Shown here: in pieces, positions 32,669 through 41,110 of the stretch | How positions within the stretch are numbered: position 1 is the first letter of the stretch | How the letters are laid out: every line of letters begins with the position of its first letter | Assembly: GCA_027451225.1 (NCBI GenBank) | Contig: DAIDJU010000025.1 | Location: forward strand, 1-41,110 | Source of the DNA: Acidocella sp. | Lineage (GTDB): Bacteria > Pseudomonadota > Alphaproteobacteria > Acetobacterales > Acetobacteraceae | Reading direction: 5' to 3' | Length of the DNA: 41,110 nucleotides | The notes under the pieces: generated by a model | What the model was told of the DNA's origin: nothing | The model's database searches: none | What the model saw: the letters and a program-made list of their open reading frames with translations, nothing else | Program-made: the position numbers and the translations under genes

Positions 32669-34792
32669 ATGGACAATTTCTCCCTTTCCGGCCCGGCCGA
32701 TTACGTGGAAACTCTGTATGTGCGGGGTGGCGGCTCGGTCTCTTTGGGGCTTCTCAAAGGTGAGTCGATTGAGGTGCTGGACGAGCAGGGAGCGCAGCCT
32801 TGCGAACTTGGTATCGGCGGCGAAACGCCAAGGCTGATGCTGGATGAAACCTCTCTCCCCGGTGCCAGCTTTGGCTTCATCGCTGAAGATGACTGCGAGA
32901 TTTCCATTGCAGCGCTGGGTGTCCCGATGCTGCCGCATGAGCAAGCGGCGCCGACCGATCTGCGTGTGACGATTGCGCGCAAGAAGAAAACTTATCCGCC
33001 GCCGCTGGGGAAGGTGAAGGCGGAAATTCTTGTCAAAGCCGCGACAGCCGAGTCCTATAAGGTCGAGGAGGGTGATTACATCCAGATCATTGATGTCGAT
33101 GGCCAGCAATGTTCTGATTTCCTGGCCTTTGATGCGCAGGCTCTGGAATACGGCCTGGACGCCACAACCACGCGTACGCTGGGCGGGCATATTTATCCTG
33201 GTCCTGGTTTGTACTCGAAGTTCTTCGACGAGCGGATGCTGCCACTGGTCGAAGTGATTCGCGACACATGCGGCCGGCATGATACCTTCGCCCTGGCCTG
33301 CAGTGCGAAATCCTATGACGATGCGGGTTATCCTGGCCACGCCAATTGCTCGGATAATTTCAACACGGCACTGGCTGAACACGGCATCGCGCCGCGTCTG
33401 GGCTGGCCCGCGATCAATTTCTTCTTCAACACGCAAGTCGGCGCCGATGGTTCGATCGTGGCGGATGAGGCATGGTCGCGCCCCGGCGATTACGTGCTGA
33501 TGCGCGCGATGCGTGATCTGGTCTGTGCCAACTCCTCATGCGCGGACGATGTGTTCACCACCAATGGTTACAACCCGACGGATATTCTCGTCAGGATCTA
33601 TGATAAATCAGAGAATTTCTCAAAAGGGATTGCGCATCGCATGACACCGAATGCCGAGCCGCGGCTGACGCGGGAAAGTGGTTTTCATCCGGCCACATCC
33701 AAGCTGACGCGGAACTATGTCGAGAGCAACGGCTTCTGGTTGCCGGGCTGCTTTACCGAAAGCGGGCCCGTGGACGAATATGTCGCCTGCCGCGAAAATG
33801 TGGTGGTGACGGATCTCTCGACGCTACGGAAATTTGAAGTCACAGGGCCGGATGCCGAGAATCTGCTGGCGCTTGCGCTGACGCGCAATATCCGCAAACT
33901 CAGCATCGGACAAGTGGTGTACACCGCGATGTGCTACGAGCATGGCGGCATGATCGATGATGGTACCGTCATGCGTCTGGGACCCAATAATTTCCGTTTC
34001 ATCTGTGGTTCCGACTATTCCGGCGTGTGGCTGCGCGAACTGGCGGCCAAGCGCGGCCTGCGCGCTTTTATTCGCAACTCCACGGACCAGCTCAACAATC
34101 TCTCTCTGCAAGGTCCGCGTTCGCGCGAGCTACTGGCACCGTTGATCTTCACACCGCTGACGCAGCCTTCCATAAATGAGTTGAAGTGGTTCCGCTTCAC
34201 CATCGGGCGTCTCGGTGGGCCGCAGGGCATTCCGCTGGTGATCTCGCGTACCGGCTATACCGGTGAGCTGGGGTATGAGCTGTGGGTGCATCCGAGCAAC
34301 GCGGTTGCATTGTGGGATGCATTGGTCGGGGCTGGCGCGCAGCCGATGGGCTTTACCGCGCTGGACATGTTGCGTATCGAGGCCGGGCTGATCCTGGCCG
34401 GGCATGAATTCTCCGATGAGACGGATCCGTATGAGGCGGGCATCGGCTTTGCCGTGGCGGATCGCGATGAGGAGTTCATCGGCCGCGATGCACTGCGCCG
34501 CAGGGCGGCGAATCCGTTGCGTAAACTCGTTGGCCTGGTCATCGAAGGTGGCGAGCCCGTGCATCATGGCGATTGCGTGCATGTCGGCCGCGCCCAGGTG
34601 GGGGTGGTCACCAGCGCAATACGCTCGCCGGTGCTGCATCAGTCGATCGCCCTGGCACGCATCGACACCTATCATGCCGAGTTGGGCACGGCGGTGGAGA
34701 TCGGCAAGCTGGATGGCCAGCAGAAGCGCCTCTCCGCCAAGATCGTCCGGTTTCCGCATTACGATCCGGAAAAGACCAGGGTTCGCGCCTGA
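32669..34792 (+). CDS. tdm: Trimethylamine N-oxide demethylase (Tdm)-like DUF1989-GcvT fusion protein
   Basis: 707 aa: N-terminal DUF1989 region with several Cys (DGQQCSDF, RDTCGRHDTFALACSAKSYDDAGYPGHANCSDNF, VCANSSCADDVFTTNGYNPTDI) fused to a GcvT region (VVTDLSTLRKFEVTGPDAENLL, SRTGYTGELGYELWV, ALDMLRIEAGLILAGHEF). In a cluster with dmm-like genes and tmm. Confidence 0.85.
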   Translation: MDNFSLSGPADYVETLYVRGGGSVSLGLLKGESIEVLDEQGAQPCELGIGGETPRLMLDETSLPGASFGFIAEDDCEISIAALGVPMLPHEQAAPTDLRVTIARKKKTYPPPLGKVKAEILVKAATAESYKVEEGDYIQIIDVDGQQCSDFLAFDAQALEYGLDATTTRTLGGHIYPGPGLYSKFFDERMLPLVEVIRDTCGRHDTFALACSAKSYDDAGYPGHANCSDNFNTALAEHGIAPRLGWPAINFFFNTQVGADGSIVADEAWSRPGDYVLMRAMRDLVCANSSCADDVFTTNGYNPTDILVRIYDKSENFSKGIAHRMTPNAEPRLTRESGFHPATSKLTRNYVESNGFWLPGCFTESGPVDEYVACRENVVVTDLSTLRKFEVTGPDAENLLALALTRNIRKLSIGQVVYTAMCYEHGGMIDDGTVMRLGPNNFRFICGSDYSGVWLRELAAKRGLRAFIRNSTDQLNNLSLQGPRSRELLAPLIFTPLTQPSINELKWFRFTIGRLGGPQGIPLVISRTGYTGELGYELWVHPSNAVALWDALVGAGAQPMGFTALDMLRIEAGLILAGHEFSDETDPYEAGIGFAVADRDEEFIGRDALRRRAANPLRKLVGLVIEGGEPVHHGDCVHVGRAQVGVVTSAIRSPVLHQSIALARIDTYHAELGTAVEIGKLDGQQKRLSAKIVRFPHYDPEKTRVRA

Positions 34793-34831
34793 AGTCGTCC
34801 TGCTTATCAATGTTCATTTATGGGAAGTCTC

Positions 34832-35692
34832 ATGCCTAACGCGCAATATGTTCTCACGCTCTCTTGCCAGAACCGTCCTGGCATCGTTGCCGCTGTTACC
34901 ACCTATCTGTTTGAGTGCGGCGCCGATATCCGTGAGGCACAGCAATTCGACGATACCGAGAGCGGCAAATTCTTCGCCCGCATAGCTTTTGATCTTGCCG
35001 CAGGCTCCAGCATTGCCGCGCTGCGTGAAGGTTTTGTCGGCATCGCCGAGCAGTACAAGATGAATTACGCCATCAACGACCATGCCACGCCGCGCCGGGT
35101 TCTTTTGCTGGTCTCCAAGTTCGACCACTGTCTGGCCGATCTACTGTACCGCTGGCGCATTGGCGAGTTGAACGTGACGCCGACTGCCATCGTCTCCAAT
35201 CATAGCATCGAGAATTATGATGGCCTCGATTTGGGCGGGTTGCCTTTCTATCATTTCCCAATCAGCAAGGCCACCAAGATGGAGCAGGAGGCGCAAATCT
35301 GGGATTTGGTGAAGGAAACCAAGTCCGATTTGGTGGTGCTGGCGCGCTATATGCAAATCCTCTCCGACGCTCTGGCGCAGAAACTCTCTGGCCGCTGCAT
35401 CAATATTCACCACTCCTTCCTGCCGGGCTTCAAGGGGGCGAAGCCTTATCACCAGGCGCATGGCCGCGGCGTGAAGCTGATCGGCGCGACGGCGCATTAC
35501 GTCACCTCGGATCTCGATGAAGGCCCGATCATCGAGCAAGACGTGGAGCGCATCTCCCATGCCGACACGCCAGATGATCTGGTCCGCAAGGGGCGCGATA
35601 TCGAGCGCCGCGTGCTCGCCCGCGCCGTGCATTACCACCTGGAAGATCGTGTCATTCTGAATGGCACCAAGACAGTGGTGTTCGCGAGCTGA
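34832..35692 (+). CDS. purU: Formyltetrahydrofolate deformylase
   Basis: N-terminal ACT region ([33 protein letters not shown]) plus formyltransferase core ([70 protein letters not shown]). Confidence 0.96.
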   Translation: MPNAQYVLTLSCQNRPGIVAAVTTYLFECGADIREAQQFDDTESGKFFARIAFDLAAGSSIAALREGFVGIAEQYKMNYAINDHATPRRVLLLVSKFDHCLADLLYRWRIGELNVTPTAIVSNHSIENYDGLDLGGLPFYHFPISKATKMEQEAQIWDLVKETKSDLVVLARYMQILSDALAQKLSGRCINIHHSFLPGFKGAKPYHQAHGRGVKLIGATAHYVTSDLDEGPIIEQDVERISHADTPDDLVRKGRDIERRVLARAVHYHLEDRVILNGTKTVVFAS

Positions 35693-35859
35693 ATCAGATT
35701 GACAAGGGTAATTCTCTATAATTATCGTTTGTACTTGGAGAGAAAGTTTTTCGGAGCGTTTGGTTGGGCCGGAATGTCGTAAGGCAAGGTTTTTACCATC
35801 AAACATGGCGCCGCTCCGGTGGCGGTGCCGGCTCCATGATCGTTGCCTGTCTGTTGTAT

Positions 35860-35880
35860 GCCTCTGGCGCTGCCAGGGGC
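35860..35880 (+). repeat. Strong hairpin GCCTCTGGC-GCT-GCCAGGGGC in the dmmD leader
   Basis: 9-bp stem (one G-U), 3-nt loop, 32 nt before the start codon, no U-tract. Confidence 0.5.
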
Positions 35881-35911
35881 AACTCTTCACCCTAACCACG
35901 AAGGCCATCTC

Positions 35912-37045
35912 ATGACTCGCTCCTGGCGTTACGCCGCTCTTGCTTCCCGCCACCGCGCTCTTGGTTCCAAGCTCGAAGACTGGAACGGCATGCCAACGGC
36001 CTGGACATACGCTTCCGACGTGCAGGATCATCATGTGGCGATCCGCACCAAGGCGGGGCTCATGGATGTTTCGGGGCTGAAGAAGGTGCATCTGCACGGG
36101 CCCCACGCCTCGGCGGTGCTGGATTATCTGACCACCCGCGATGTTTCCAAGATCACGCCGGGCAAGTCGGCCTATTGCTGCTTCCTCAACGAGGCTGGAA
36201 AATTCATCGACGATGGCATTCTCTACCGCACCGGTCCGAACTCCTGGTTCGTGGTGCACGGCTCTGGTGCGGGGCATCAGGCGCTGACACAAGCGGTGGT
36301 GGGGCGCAATGTCACCATGCTATTCGATGACGATTTGCTCGATCTGTCGCTGCAGGGGCCTTTGGCAGTGGATTTCCTGGCCAAGCATGTGCCGGGCATC
36401 CGCGATCTCAAATATTTCGCCCATATGGGCGCCACTTTGTTCGGCAAGCCGGTGATGATCTCGCGCACCGGCTATACCGGTGAGCGTGGTTACGAAATCT
36501 TCTGCAAGGCCGAGGATGCCGAGCTGATATGGGATACCATCCTGGAGGACGGCAAGGAGATGGGCATCATTCCCTGCTGCTTTACCGCACTCGACCTGCT
36601 GCGCACCGAGAGCTATCTGCTGTTCTACCCCTACGACAATTCCGAGATGTACCCGTTCGTTGACGAACCTTGCGGCGATACGCTGTGGGAGCTGGGGCTG
36701 GACTTCACCGTATCCCCGGGCAAGACCGGCTTTCGCGGCGCGGAAGAGCATTACCGCCTGAAGGGTAAGGAGCGTTTCAAGATCTTCGGCGTGCTGGTGG
36801 AGAGCGACAAATCCGCCGCCCCTGGCGACAAGTTGATGGCCGACGGCAAGGAAGTTGGCGTCATCACCTGCCCGATGGTCTCCACGCTCACCGGCAAGTC
36901 CATAGCCATCGCCCGTATGAACGTGCCTTACGCCGTGCATGGCGCAAAGCTGACGGTCGAAGGCTCGCTGGGCGGCGTTCCGGCCATCGCGCATACGCTG
37001 CCCTTCGATGACCCGAAGAAAGCCAAACGCACGGCGGTGGGCTGA
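35912..37045 (+). CDS. dmmD: GcvT-like aminomethyltransferase; DMA monooxygenase-associated THF-binding protein (DmmD-like)
   Basis: TKAGLMDVSGLKKVHLHGPHASAVLDYLTTRDV, SRTGYTGERGYEIFCKAEDAELIWDTIL, ALDLLRTESYLLFYPYD; first of four genes matching the described dmmDABC order. Confidence 0.8.
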   Translation: MTRSWRYAALASRHRALGSKLEDWNGMPTAWTYASDVQDHHVAIRTKAGLMDVSGLKKVHLHGPHASAVLDYLTTRDVSKITPGKSAYCCFLNEAGKFIDDGILYRTGPNSWFVVHGSGAGHQALTQAVVGRNVTMLFDDDLLDLSLQGPLAVDFLAKHVPGIRDLKYFAHMGATLFGKPVMISRTGYTGERGYEIFCKAEDAELIWDTILEDGKEMGIIPCCFTALDLLRTESYLLFYPYDNSEMYPFVDEPCGDTLWELGLDFTVSPGKTGFRGAEEHYRLKGKERFKIFGVLVESDKSAAPGDKLMADGKEVGVITCPMVSTLTGKSIAIARMNVPYAVHGAKLTVEGSLGGVPAIAHTLPFDDPKKAKRTAVG

Positions 37046-37048
37046 GCC

Positions 37049-37603
37049 ATGAACACCAGCCGTCCGCTCTACAAACCCTTCGCGCTGGACCCGTCCGGTC
37101 TCGCGCACCTGATTGTCACCAGCCTCGATACCCCGCCCGAGGGTATCGAGGACAGCTTCGATAATATCGAGGTCTGGACGGTGAAACATGCTGGTCCGGG
37201 TGTGCCGGTCCTGGCTGCGGGAGGGATTCGTCCCTTCCGTTCCACCACCGAGCAGTTGGCGCAGCTTGGGCATCGGCTGGGGCGCATGACGGCGGGGTTG
37301 AGGTTTTACGCTATCGGTTCCGAGGCCTTCATCTGGGATGCGTATAACATCGCCATTGCCGCGGGCATGCATCCGTCCGAGATTTTCCTGCACCGCGCTG
37401 GACCATTCGTCCGGCGCGTTTATTGTTCGCATTGCCGCACCATGGTCGAGGATGTTCCGGCGAACATCGTCACCTGCCCGTCCTGTGAGGCATCCTTGTT
37501 CGTGCGCGATCATTTCTCCCGTCGTCTTGCCGCCTTCATGGGCGTGAAGGTGGATGCGGAAGTGCCGGGTGAAGTTCCGGCGGCGGAGGTGTTTACGTCA
37601 TGA
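37049..37603 (+). CDS. dmmA: Dimethylamine monooxygenase subunit DmmA-like protein with C-terminal zinc-ribbon-like CxxC pair
   Basis: YCSHCRTMVEDVPANIVTCPSCEASLFVRDHFSRRLAAFMGVKVDAE; position in a dmmDABC-like operon. Confidence 0.75.
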   Translation: MNTSRPLYKPFALDPSGLAHLIVTSLDTPPEGIEDSFDNIEVWTVKHAGPGVPVLAAGGIRPFRSTTEQLAQLGHRLGRMTAGLRFYAIGSEAFIWDAYNIAIAAGMHPSEIFLHRAGPFVRRVYCSHCRTMVEDVPANIVTCPSCEASLFVRDHFSRRLAAFMGVKVDAEVPGEVPAAEVFTS

Positions 37604-38514
37604 AGCTGAAGATCGAAGCCATTGCCACGCTGACGCCCGGCATCCGTAAGTTCACCCTCGCGCCGGTTGATGGTTCCCCCTTGCCGCATGCCGGTGCGGG
37701 CTCGCATGTGGTGCTGGAAATTCCTGGGCCGAGCCGTATTTGGAAAAACGCCTATTCCATCACCTCCGCCGCCGATGCCCCGGCCTATGAGATCATGGTT
37801 CGGCGCGTGGAGAAATCCCGCGGCGGTTCCGCCTGGCTGCACGACCATGCCAAACTTGGCGATGTGCTGGAGGTATATCCGCCACAGAACCTGTTTGCGC
37901 CGCAGCGTTTGGCCAAGCGGCATTTGCTGCTTTCGGCGGGTATCGGCATTACGCCGTTTCTCTCCTATGTTCGGCTGGCCGGGCTGGCCTATGAGTTCCA
38001 CCATTGCTGCAAGCCCGAGGACGAAGCCGCATTCCGCGCGCTGCTGCCCTCTGGCCCGCAGATGACGCTGCACACCAGCCGCCATACGCTGAACCTCGAG
38101 GCATTGCTCAAGAGCCAGCCTCTGGGCACGCATCTTTCCGTTTGCGGGCCTGAGAGCTTCATGGACATGGTGCTGGCCACGGCCGCGCATGCGGGCTGGC
38201 CGGCGGCCAAGGTGCATAAGGAGAGCTTCGGCGGCGCCACGGGCGGGGAACCATTCGTCGCGCATATGAAGCGTTCTGGTGTGACCGTGACGGTCGGGCG
38301 CGAGGAATCGTTGCTCGACGCGATGGAAGCCGCTGGCCTTGCTCCGCCCTGCCTGTGCCGTGGCGGCGCTTGCGGGGAATGCAAACTCACGGTGCTGGAG
38401 GGCGTACCCGACCATCACGACCATTATCTATCTGAGATCGAGCACGCTGCCAACGATGCGGTCATGACCTGCGTCTCACGCGCGAAAACCCCCGAACTGG
38501 TATTGGATTTCTAA
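37600..38514 (+). CDS. dmmB: Ferredoxin-NAD(P)H reductase-type subunit with C-terminal 2Fe-2S domain (DmmB-like)
   Basis: FAD/NAD-binding reductase (AGAGSHVVLEIPGPSRIWKNAYSITSA, HLLLSAGIGITPFLSYVRLAG) and 2Fe-2S APPCLCRGGACGECKLTVLEG...MTCVSRA. Confidence 0.82.
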   Translation: MKLKIEAIATLTPGIRKFTLAPVDGSPLPHAGAGSHVVLEIPGPSRIWKNAYSITSAADAPAYEIMVRRVEKSRGGSAWLHDHAKLGDVLEVYPPQNLFAPQRLAKRHLLLSAGIGITPFLSYVRLAGLAYEFHHCCKPEDEAAFRALLPSGPQMTLHTSRHTLNLEALLKSQPLGTHLSVCGPESFMDMVLATAAHAGWPAAKVHKESFGGATGGEPFVAHMKRSGVTVTVGREESLLDAMEAAGLAPPCLCRGGACGECKLTVLEGVPDHHDHYLSEIEHAANDAVMTCVSRAKTPELVLDF

Positions 38515-38516
38515 CC

Positions 38517-39572
38517 ATGAAACTGAGCCTGAAACCGCAAGAAACCTACCGGGACGATTATACGTTCAGCAACTCGGACGAAGCGATCTTGCGCTTCCCG
38601 TTCCCGTTCCCGGAAGATGGCTACATGTACTCCGTGAACATGGAGCCGCATGTGCGCGGTGGTGCGACGCCGGTTTACGATAAGGTGTTCGACGTTGACG
38701 AGCACTATATCGGCGATATGGCCGATCGCGCCATCACGCTGGACCAGGATCCGCTGCGCTGCCAAGTGCTGCCGCATATGGAAACCGCCGAGTGGGACAC
38801 GCTCGAACTGCTTATGGAGAGTTTGGCGAACGATTATCCCGAGCATTTCTCCCTGACCAAGAATGGCGACAAGTGGCACTGGATTAACCGCCCGTTGGAG
38901 ATCGATCAGACGTTCACCTTCGGCCGGAAGGAGACACTGCCCTACGATCCGTTCGAGTACATTACTCGCCAGATGCAAGGTGATTTTTCGTTGCAGGACC
39001 AGCGCGACAACAACCTGTACATGGATGGCGGCATGGTCACCTCGCAGGCTGACTGGTCGCTGAATTTCGATGTCGGCATGTCCTTCCATGAATGGCATGG
39101 CCCGGTGCCGCTGGCGCATCAGGCCGGTGTGTTCGATCGTGCGTTGCAGTACCTGCTGCGCCTGCAATACGGCAAGCCGGTGCGCCGCCTGAACTGGACG
39201 ATGACGGCCAATCCGCGCCTCGACACATCGCCGGAGAATTATCCGCTGTGGGGGCCTGAGAAGGCGGCGATCACGCCGGAGAATGTTGGCCACCGCATGT
39301 GCCTGCGCGTGGAGTTGCAGACCCTCCACCGCCTGCCGCGTTCCAACGCCATTTTGTTCTCTATCCGTGGTTATCTCATTCGACTGGAAGAGTTGGTCAA
39401 GGTGAAGAAATGGGCGGTCCGCATGCATCGCGTGATCCGTGACCTGCATCCGCAGATCGCCGAGTACAAAGGTTTGCCGCGCTACCGCCAATACGTGGTG
39501 GATTACTTCGCGCCCTTCGACGATGGCCGCACGCTGAACTCCGGCATCGCCGCCGAACAAGACAGTATCTGA
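38517..39572 (+). CDS. dmmC: DUF3445 / heme-dependent oxidative N-demethylase family protein (DmmC-like)
   Basis: Conserved WHWINRPLEIDQTFTFGRKETLPYDPFEYITRQMQGDFSLQ, NLYMDGGMVTSQADWSLNFDVGMSFHEWHGPVP, RLNWTMTANPRLDTSPENYPLWG. Confidence 0.82.
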   Translation: MKLSLKPQETYRDDYTFSNSDEAILRFPFPFPEDGYMYSVNMEPHVRGGATPVYDKVFDVDEHYIGDMADRAITLDQDPLRCQVLPHMETAEWDTLELLMESLANDYPEHFSLTKNGDKWHWINRPLEIDQTFTFGRKETLPYDPFEYITRQMQGDFSLQDQRDNNLYMDGGMVTSQADWSLNFDVGMSFHEWHGPVPLAHQAGVFDRALQYLLRLQYGKPVRRLNWTMTANPRLDTSPENYPLWGPEKAAITPENVGHRMCLRVELQTLHRLPRSNAILFSIRGYLIRLEELVKVKKWAVRMHRVIRDLHPQIAEYKGLPRYRQYVVDYFAPFDDGRTLNSGIAAEQDSI

Positions 39573-39594
39573 GCCTAATTTACAAAAGTCTTTG

Positions 39595-39626
39595 AATGCC
39601 GCCTTTTTCAAGAAGGCGGCATTTTT
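39595..39626 (+). terminator. Rho-independent terminator of the dmm operon
   Basis: 11-bp stem AATGCCGCCTT-TTTCAAG-AAGGCGGCATT followed by T-tract. Confidence 0.88.
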
Positions 39627-39655
39627 ATTTGTCTGTTTTCCGGCGGTGTGTAGAC

Positions 39656-39689
39656 ATAAAAAACGCCTCCGGTTTTTCCCGGAGGCGTT
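39656..39689 (-). terminator. Rho-independent terminator of tmm (minus strand)
   Basis: 11-bp stem AACGCCTCCGG-N6-CCGGAGGCGTT with A-tract on the plus strand (U-tract for the minus-strand transcript). Confidence 0.88.
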
Positions 39690-39708
39690 GCGATTGCAAG
39701 GAGCGGCC

Positions 39709-41052
39709 TTAGTTGTTGGCCAGGAAGGCCTCCAGGCTGTCGTCTGTCTGCTGCATCCAAGGCGTCTTCAGCGGCGGTGCCATGGTGCCGGTGATGGCGG
39801 AGCGGAAGCTGTGATGGCGGTAGGTCAGCACGTCCTCTTCCTTGTGGTGCTTCCATTCCTTGAACTGCTCGGCCATGATTTCCGGCTTGAAGTCCGGGTA
39901 ATCGGTCAGGTCCAGCAGATCGCGGATATAGCCGCACTGGAAGTCGATGTCGTCGGAAGCGGTTTCGCTGGCTTCTTCCTTTTCGCGGTAAGCCATGTTG
40001 TCGGCCTGCATCTCCTCAGCGGAGGGCAGGTTGATCTTGCCGAGGATGACATCGCGTGCGAACCAGGCCTGGGCGTCGAACATGTTGAAGGTGTAGTACT
40101 GGTCCTGCATGCCCAGATACAGCAGCTTGTGGTTCTTCTCGAACACCACGCCCTTATAAAGGCTCAGCGGCCACAGACGGTTTTTGGTCTTCAGGCGCAG
40201 CGCGTCCGGCAGGAAGGGGAAGTGGTGCTGGTAGCCAGTGCAGATCACGATCGCATCGACTTCGCGGCTGGTGCCGTCTTTGAAGTGAGCGGTATTGCCT
40301 TCAACGCGCACCAGCAGTGGAACTTCAGTGAAGGCTTCGGGGAAGGCGAAGCCCATCGGCGCGGTGCGGTAGGAGAAGATGATCTCCTTGGCGCCGTATT
40401 TGTAGCACTGGGTGCCAATATCCTCGGAGGAGTAGGAACTGCCGATGCACAGCACCCGCTTGCCTTTGAACTCGGCAGCATCGCGGAAGTCGTGGGCGTG
40501 AAGCACGCGGCCATGGAACTGGGAGAGGCCGGGGAAGTCCGGCACGTTCGGGGTCGAGAAGTGGCCTGATGCCACCACGATGTAATCGAAGACCTCGGAA
40601 TAGACGTGATCGTTTGCCAGATCATGCACCGTGACGGTGAATTTCCCGCTGGACTCGTCATAAGTCACTTCGCGTGCCGGCGTGCGGAAACGGATGAAGC
40701 GGCGGAAATTGCCTTTGCGCAGGCGCCCGACCATGTAGTCATGCACCACGGCGCGGGGCGGGTAAGAGGGGATGGGGCGGCCGAAATGTTCTTCGAAGGA
40801 ATAATCGGCAAACTCCAGCGCTTCCTTGGGGCCGTTGGTCCACAGATAACGATACATGGAGGCATGCACAGGTTCGCCATATTCATCGAGTCCCGTGCGC
40901 CAAGTGTAGTTCCACATGCCGCCCCAGTCTTCCTGCTTTTCAAAGCAGACGATTTCAGGGATCTTTATACCGTTCTTCTCAGCAGCCTCGAAGGCGCGGA
41001 GCTGCGCAAGCCCGCTGGGGCCGGCACCGATAATGGCAACACGAAAACTCAT
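39709..41052 (-). CDS. tmm: Trimethylamine monooxygenase (FMO family)
   Basis: [150 protein letters not shown]. Strong resemblance to recalled Roseobacter-clade Tmm. Confidence 0.93.
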   Translation of the reverse strand: MSFRVAIIGAGPSGLAQLRAFEAAEKNGIKIPEIVCFEKQEDWGGMWNYTWRTGLDEYGEPVHASMYRYLWTNGPKEALEFADYSFEEHFGRPIPSYPPRAVVHDYMVGRLRKGNFRRFIRFRTPAREVTYDESSGKFTVTVHDLANDHVYSEVFDYIVVASGHFSTPNVPDFPGLSQFHGRVLHAHDFRDAAEFKGKRVLCIGSSYSSEDIGTQCYKYGAKEIIFSYRTAPMGFAFPEAFTEVPLLVRVEGNTAHFKDGTSREVDAIVICTGYQHHFPFLPDALRLKTKNRLWPLSLYKGVVFEKNHKLLYLGMQDQYYTFNMFDAQAWFARDVILGKINLPSAEEMQADNMAYREKEEASETASDDIDFQCGYIRDLLDLTDYPDFKPEIMAEQFKEWKHHKEEDVLTYRHHSFRSAITGTMAPPLKTPWMQQTDDSLEAFLANN

Positions 41053-41110
41053 GTAGGTACCTTCATGCATTGCGACGGTGCCGTTTTGCCGGTTGAACGC
41101 AAAAGCGGAC

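Noticed and set aside
35731-35911. Glycine riboswitch upstream of the GcvT-like gene
   Set aside because: Contains GGAGAG and a GGGGCAA-like stretch, but the conserved glycine-aptamer core and its order could not be traced.

Overview
High-GC window, probably from an alphaproteobacterium (Acetobacterales/Rhodospirillales-like by gene content; inference only). It is almost entirely protein-coding, and no rRNA, tRNA, CRISPR array or transposase was recognised. Six blocks: (1) 1-5796: lrgAB-type pair, PsiE-like protein, PEP carboxylase, and an OprB-type porin preceded by a Fur-box-like dyad. (2) 5807-14814: a minus-strand amine/polyamine cluster (acetylpolyamine amidohydrolase, Pot-type ABC transporter, PhyH-type dioxygenase, glutamine-synthetase-like ligase) beside a class I amidotransferase and an XRE-cupin regulator. 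(3) 14816-21819: an acyl-CoA catabolic operon (CaiB/AMACR-like, acyl-CoA dehydrogenase, SDR, thiolase, acyl-CoA synthetase) with a divergent AraC-type regulator. (4) 21787-30505: LysR regulator plus a leucine/isovalerate operon (IVD, MCC beta, MCC alpha, MaoC hydratase, CitE-like lyase, AMP ligase). Its makeup resembles the M. tuberculosis citE/accA1/accD1 leucine-itaconate locus rather than the canonical liu operon. (5) 30781-39572: APC permease, Tdm-like DUF1989-GcvT fusion, PurU and dmmDABC-like genes. (6) 39709-41052: convergent trimethylamine monooxygenase (tmm). Together (5) and (6) encode TMA -> TMAO -> DMA -> MMA. The best leads are the methylamine island with a candidate sigma-54 promoter on its permease, the dioxygenase/ligase/amidotransferase amine cluster, the Mtb-like leucine/itaconate operon, and several cis-regulatory dyads. 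All assignments come from reading translated sequence; no searches were run.
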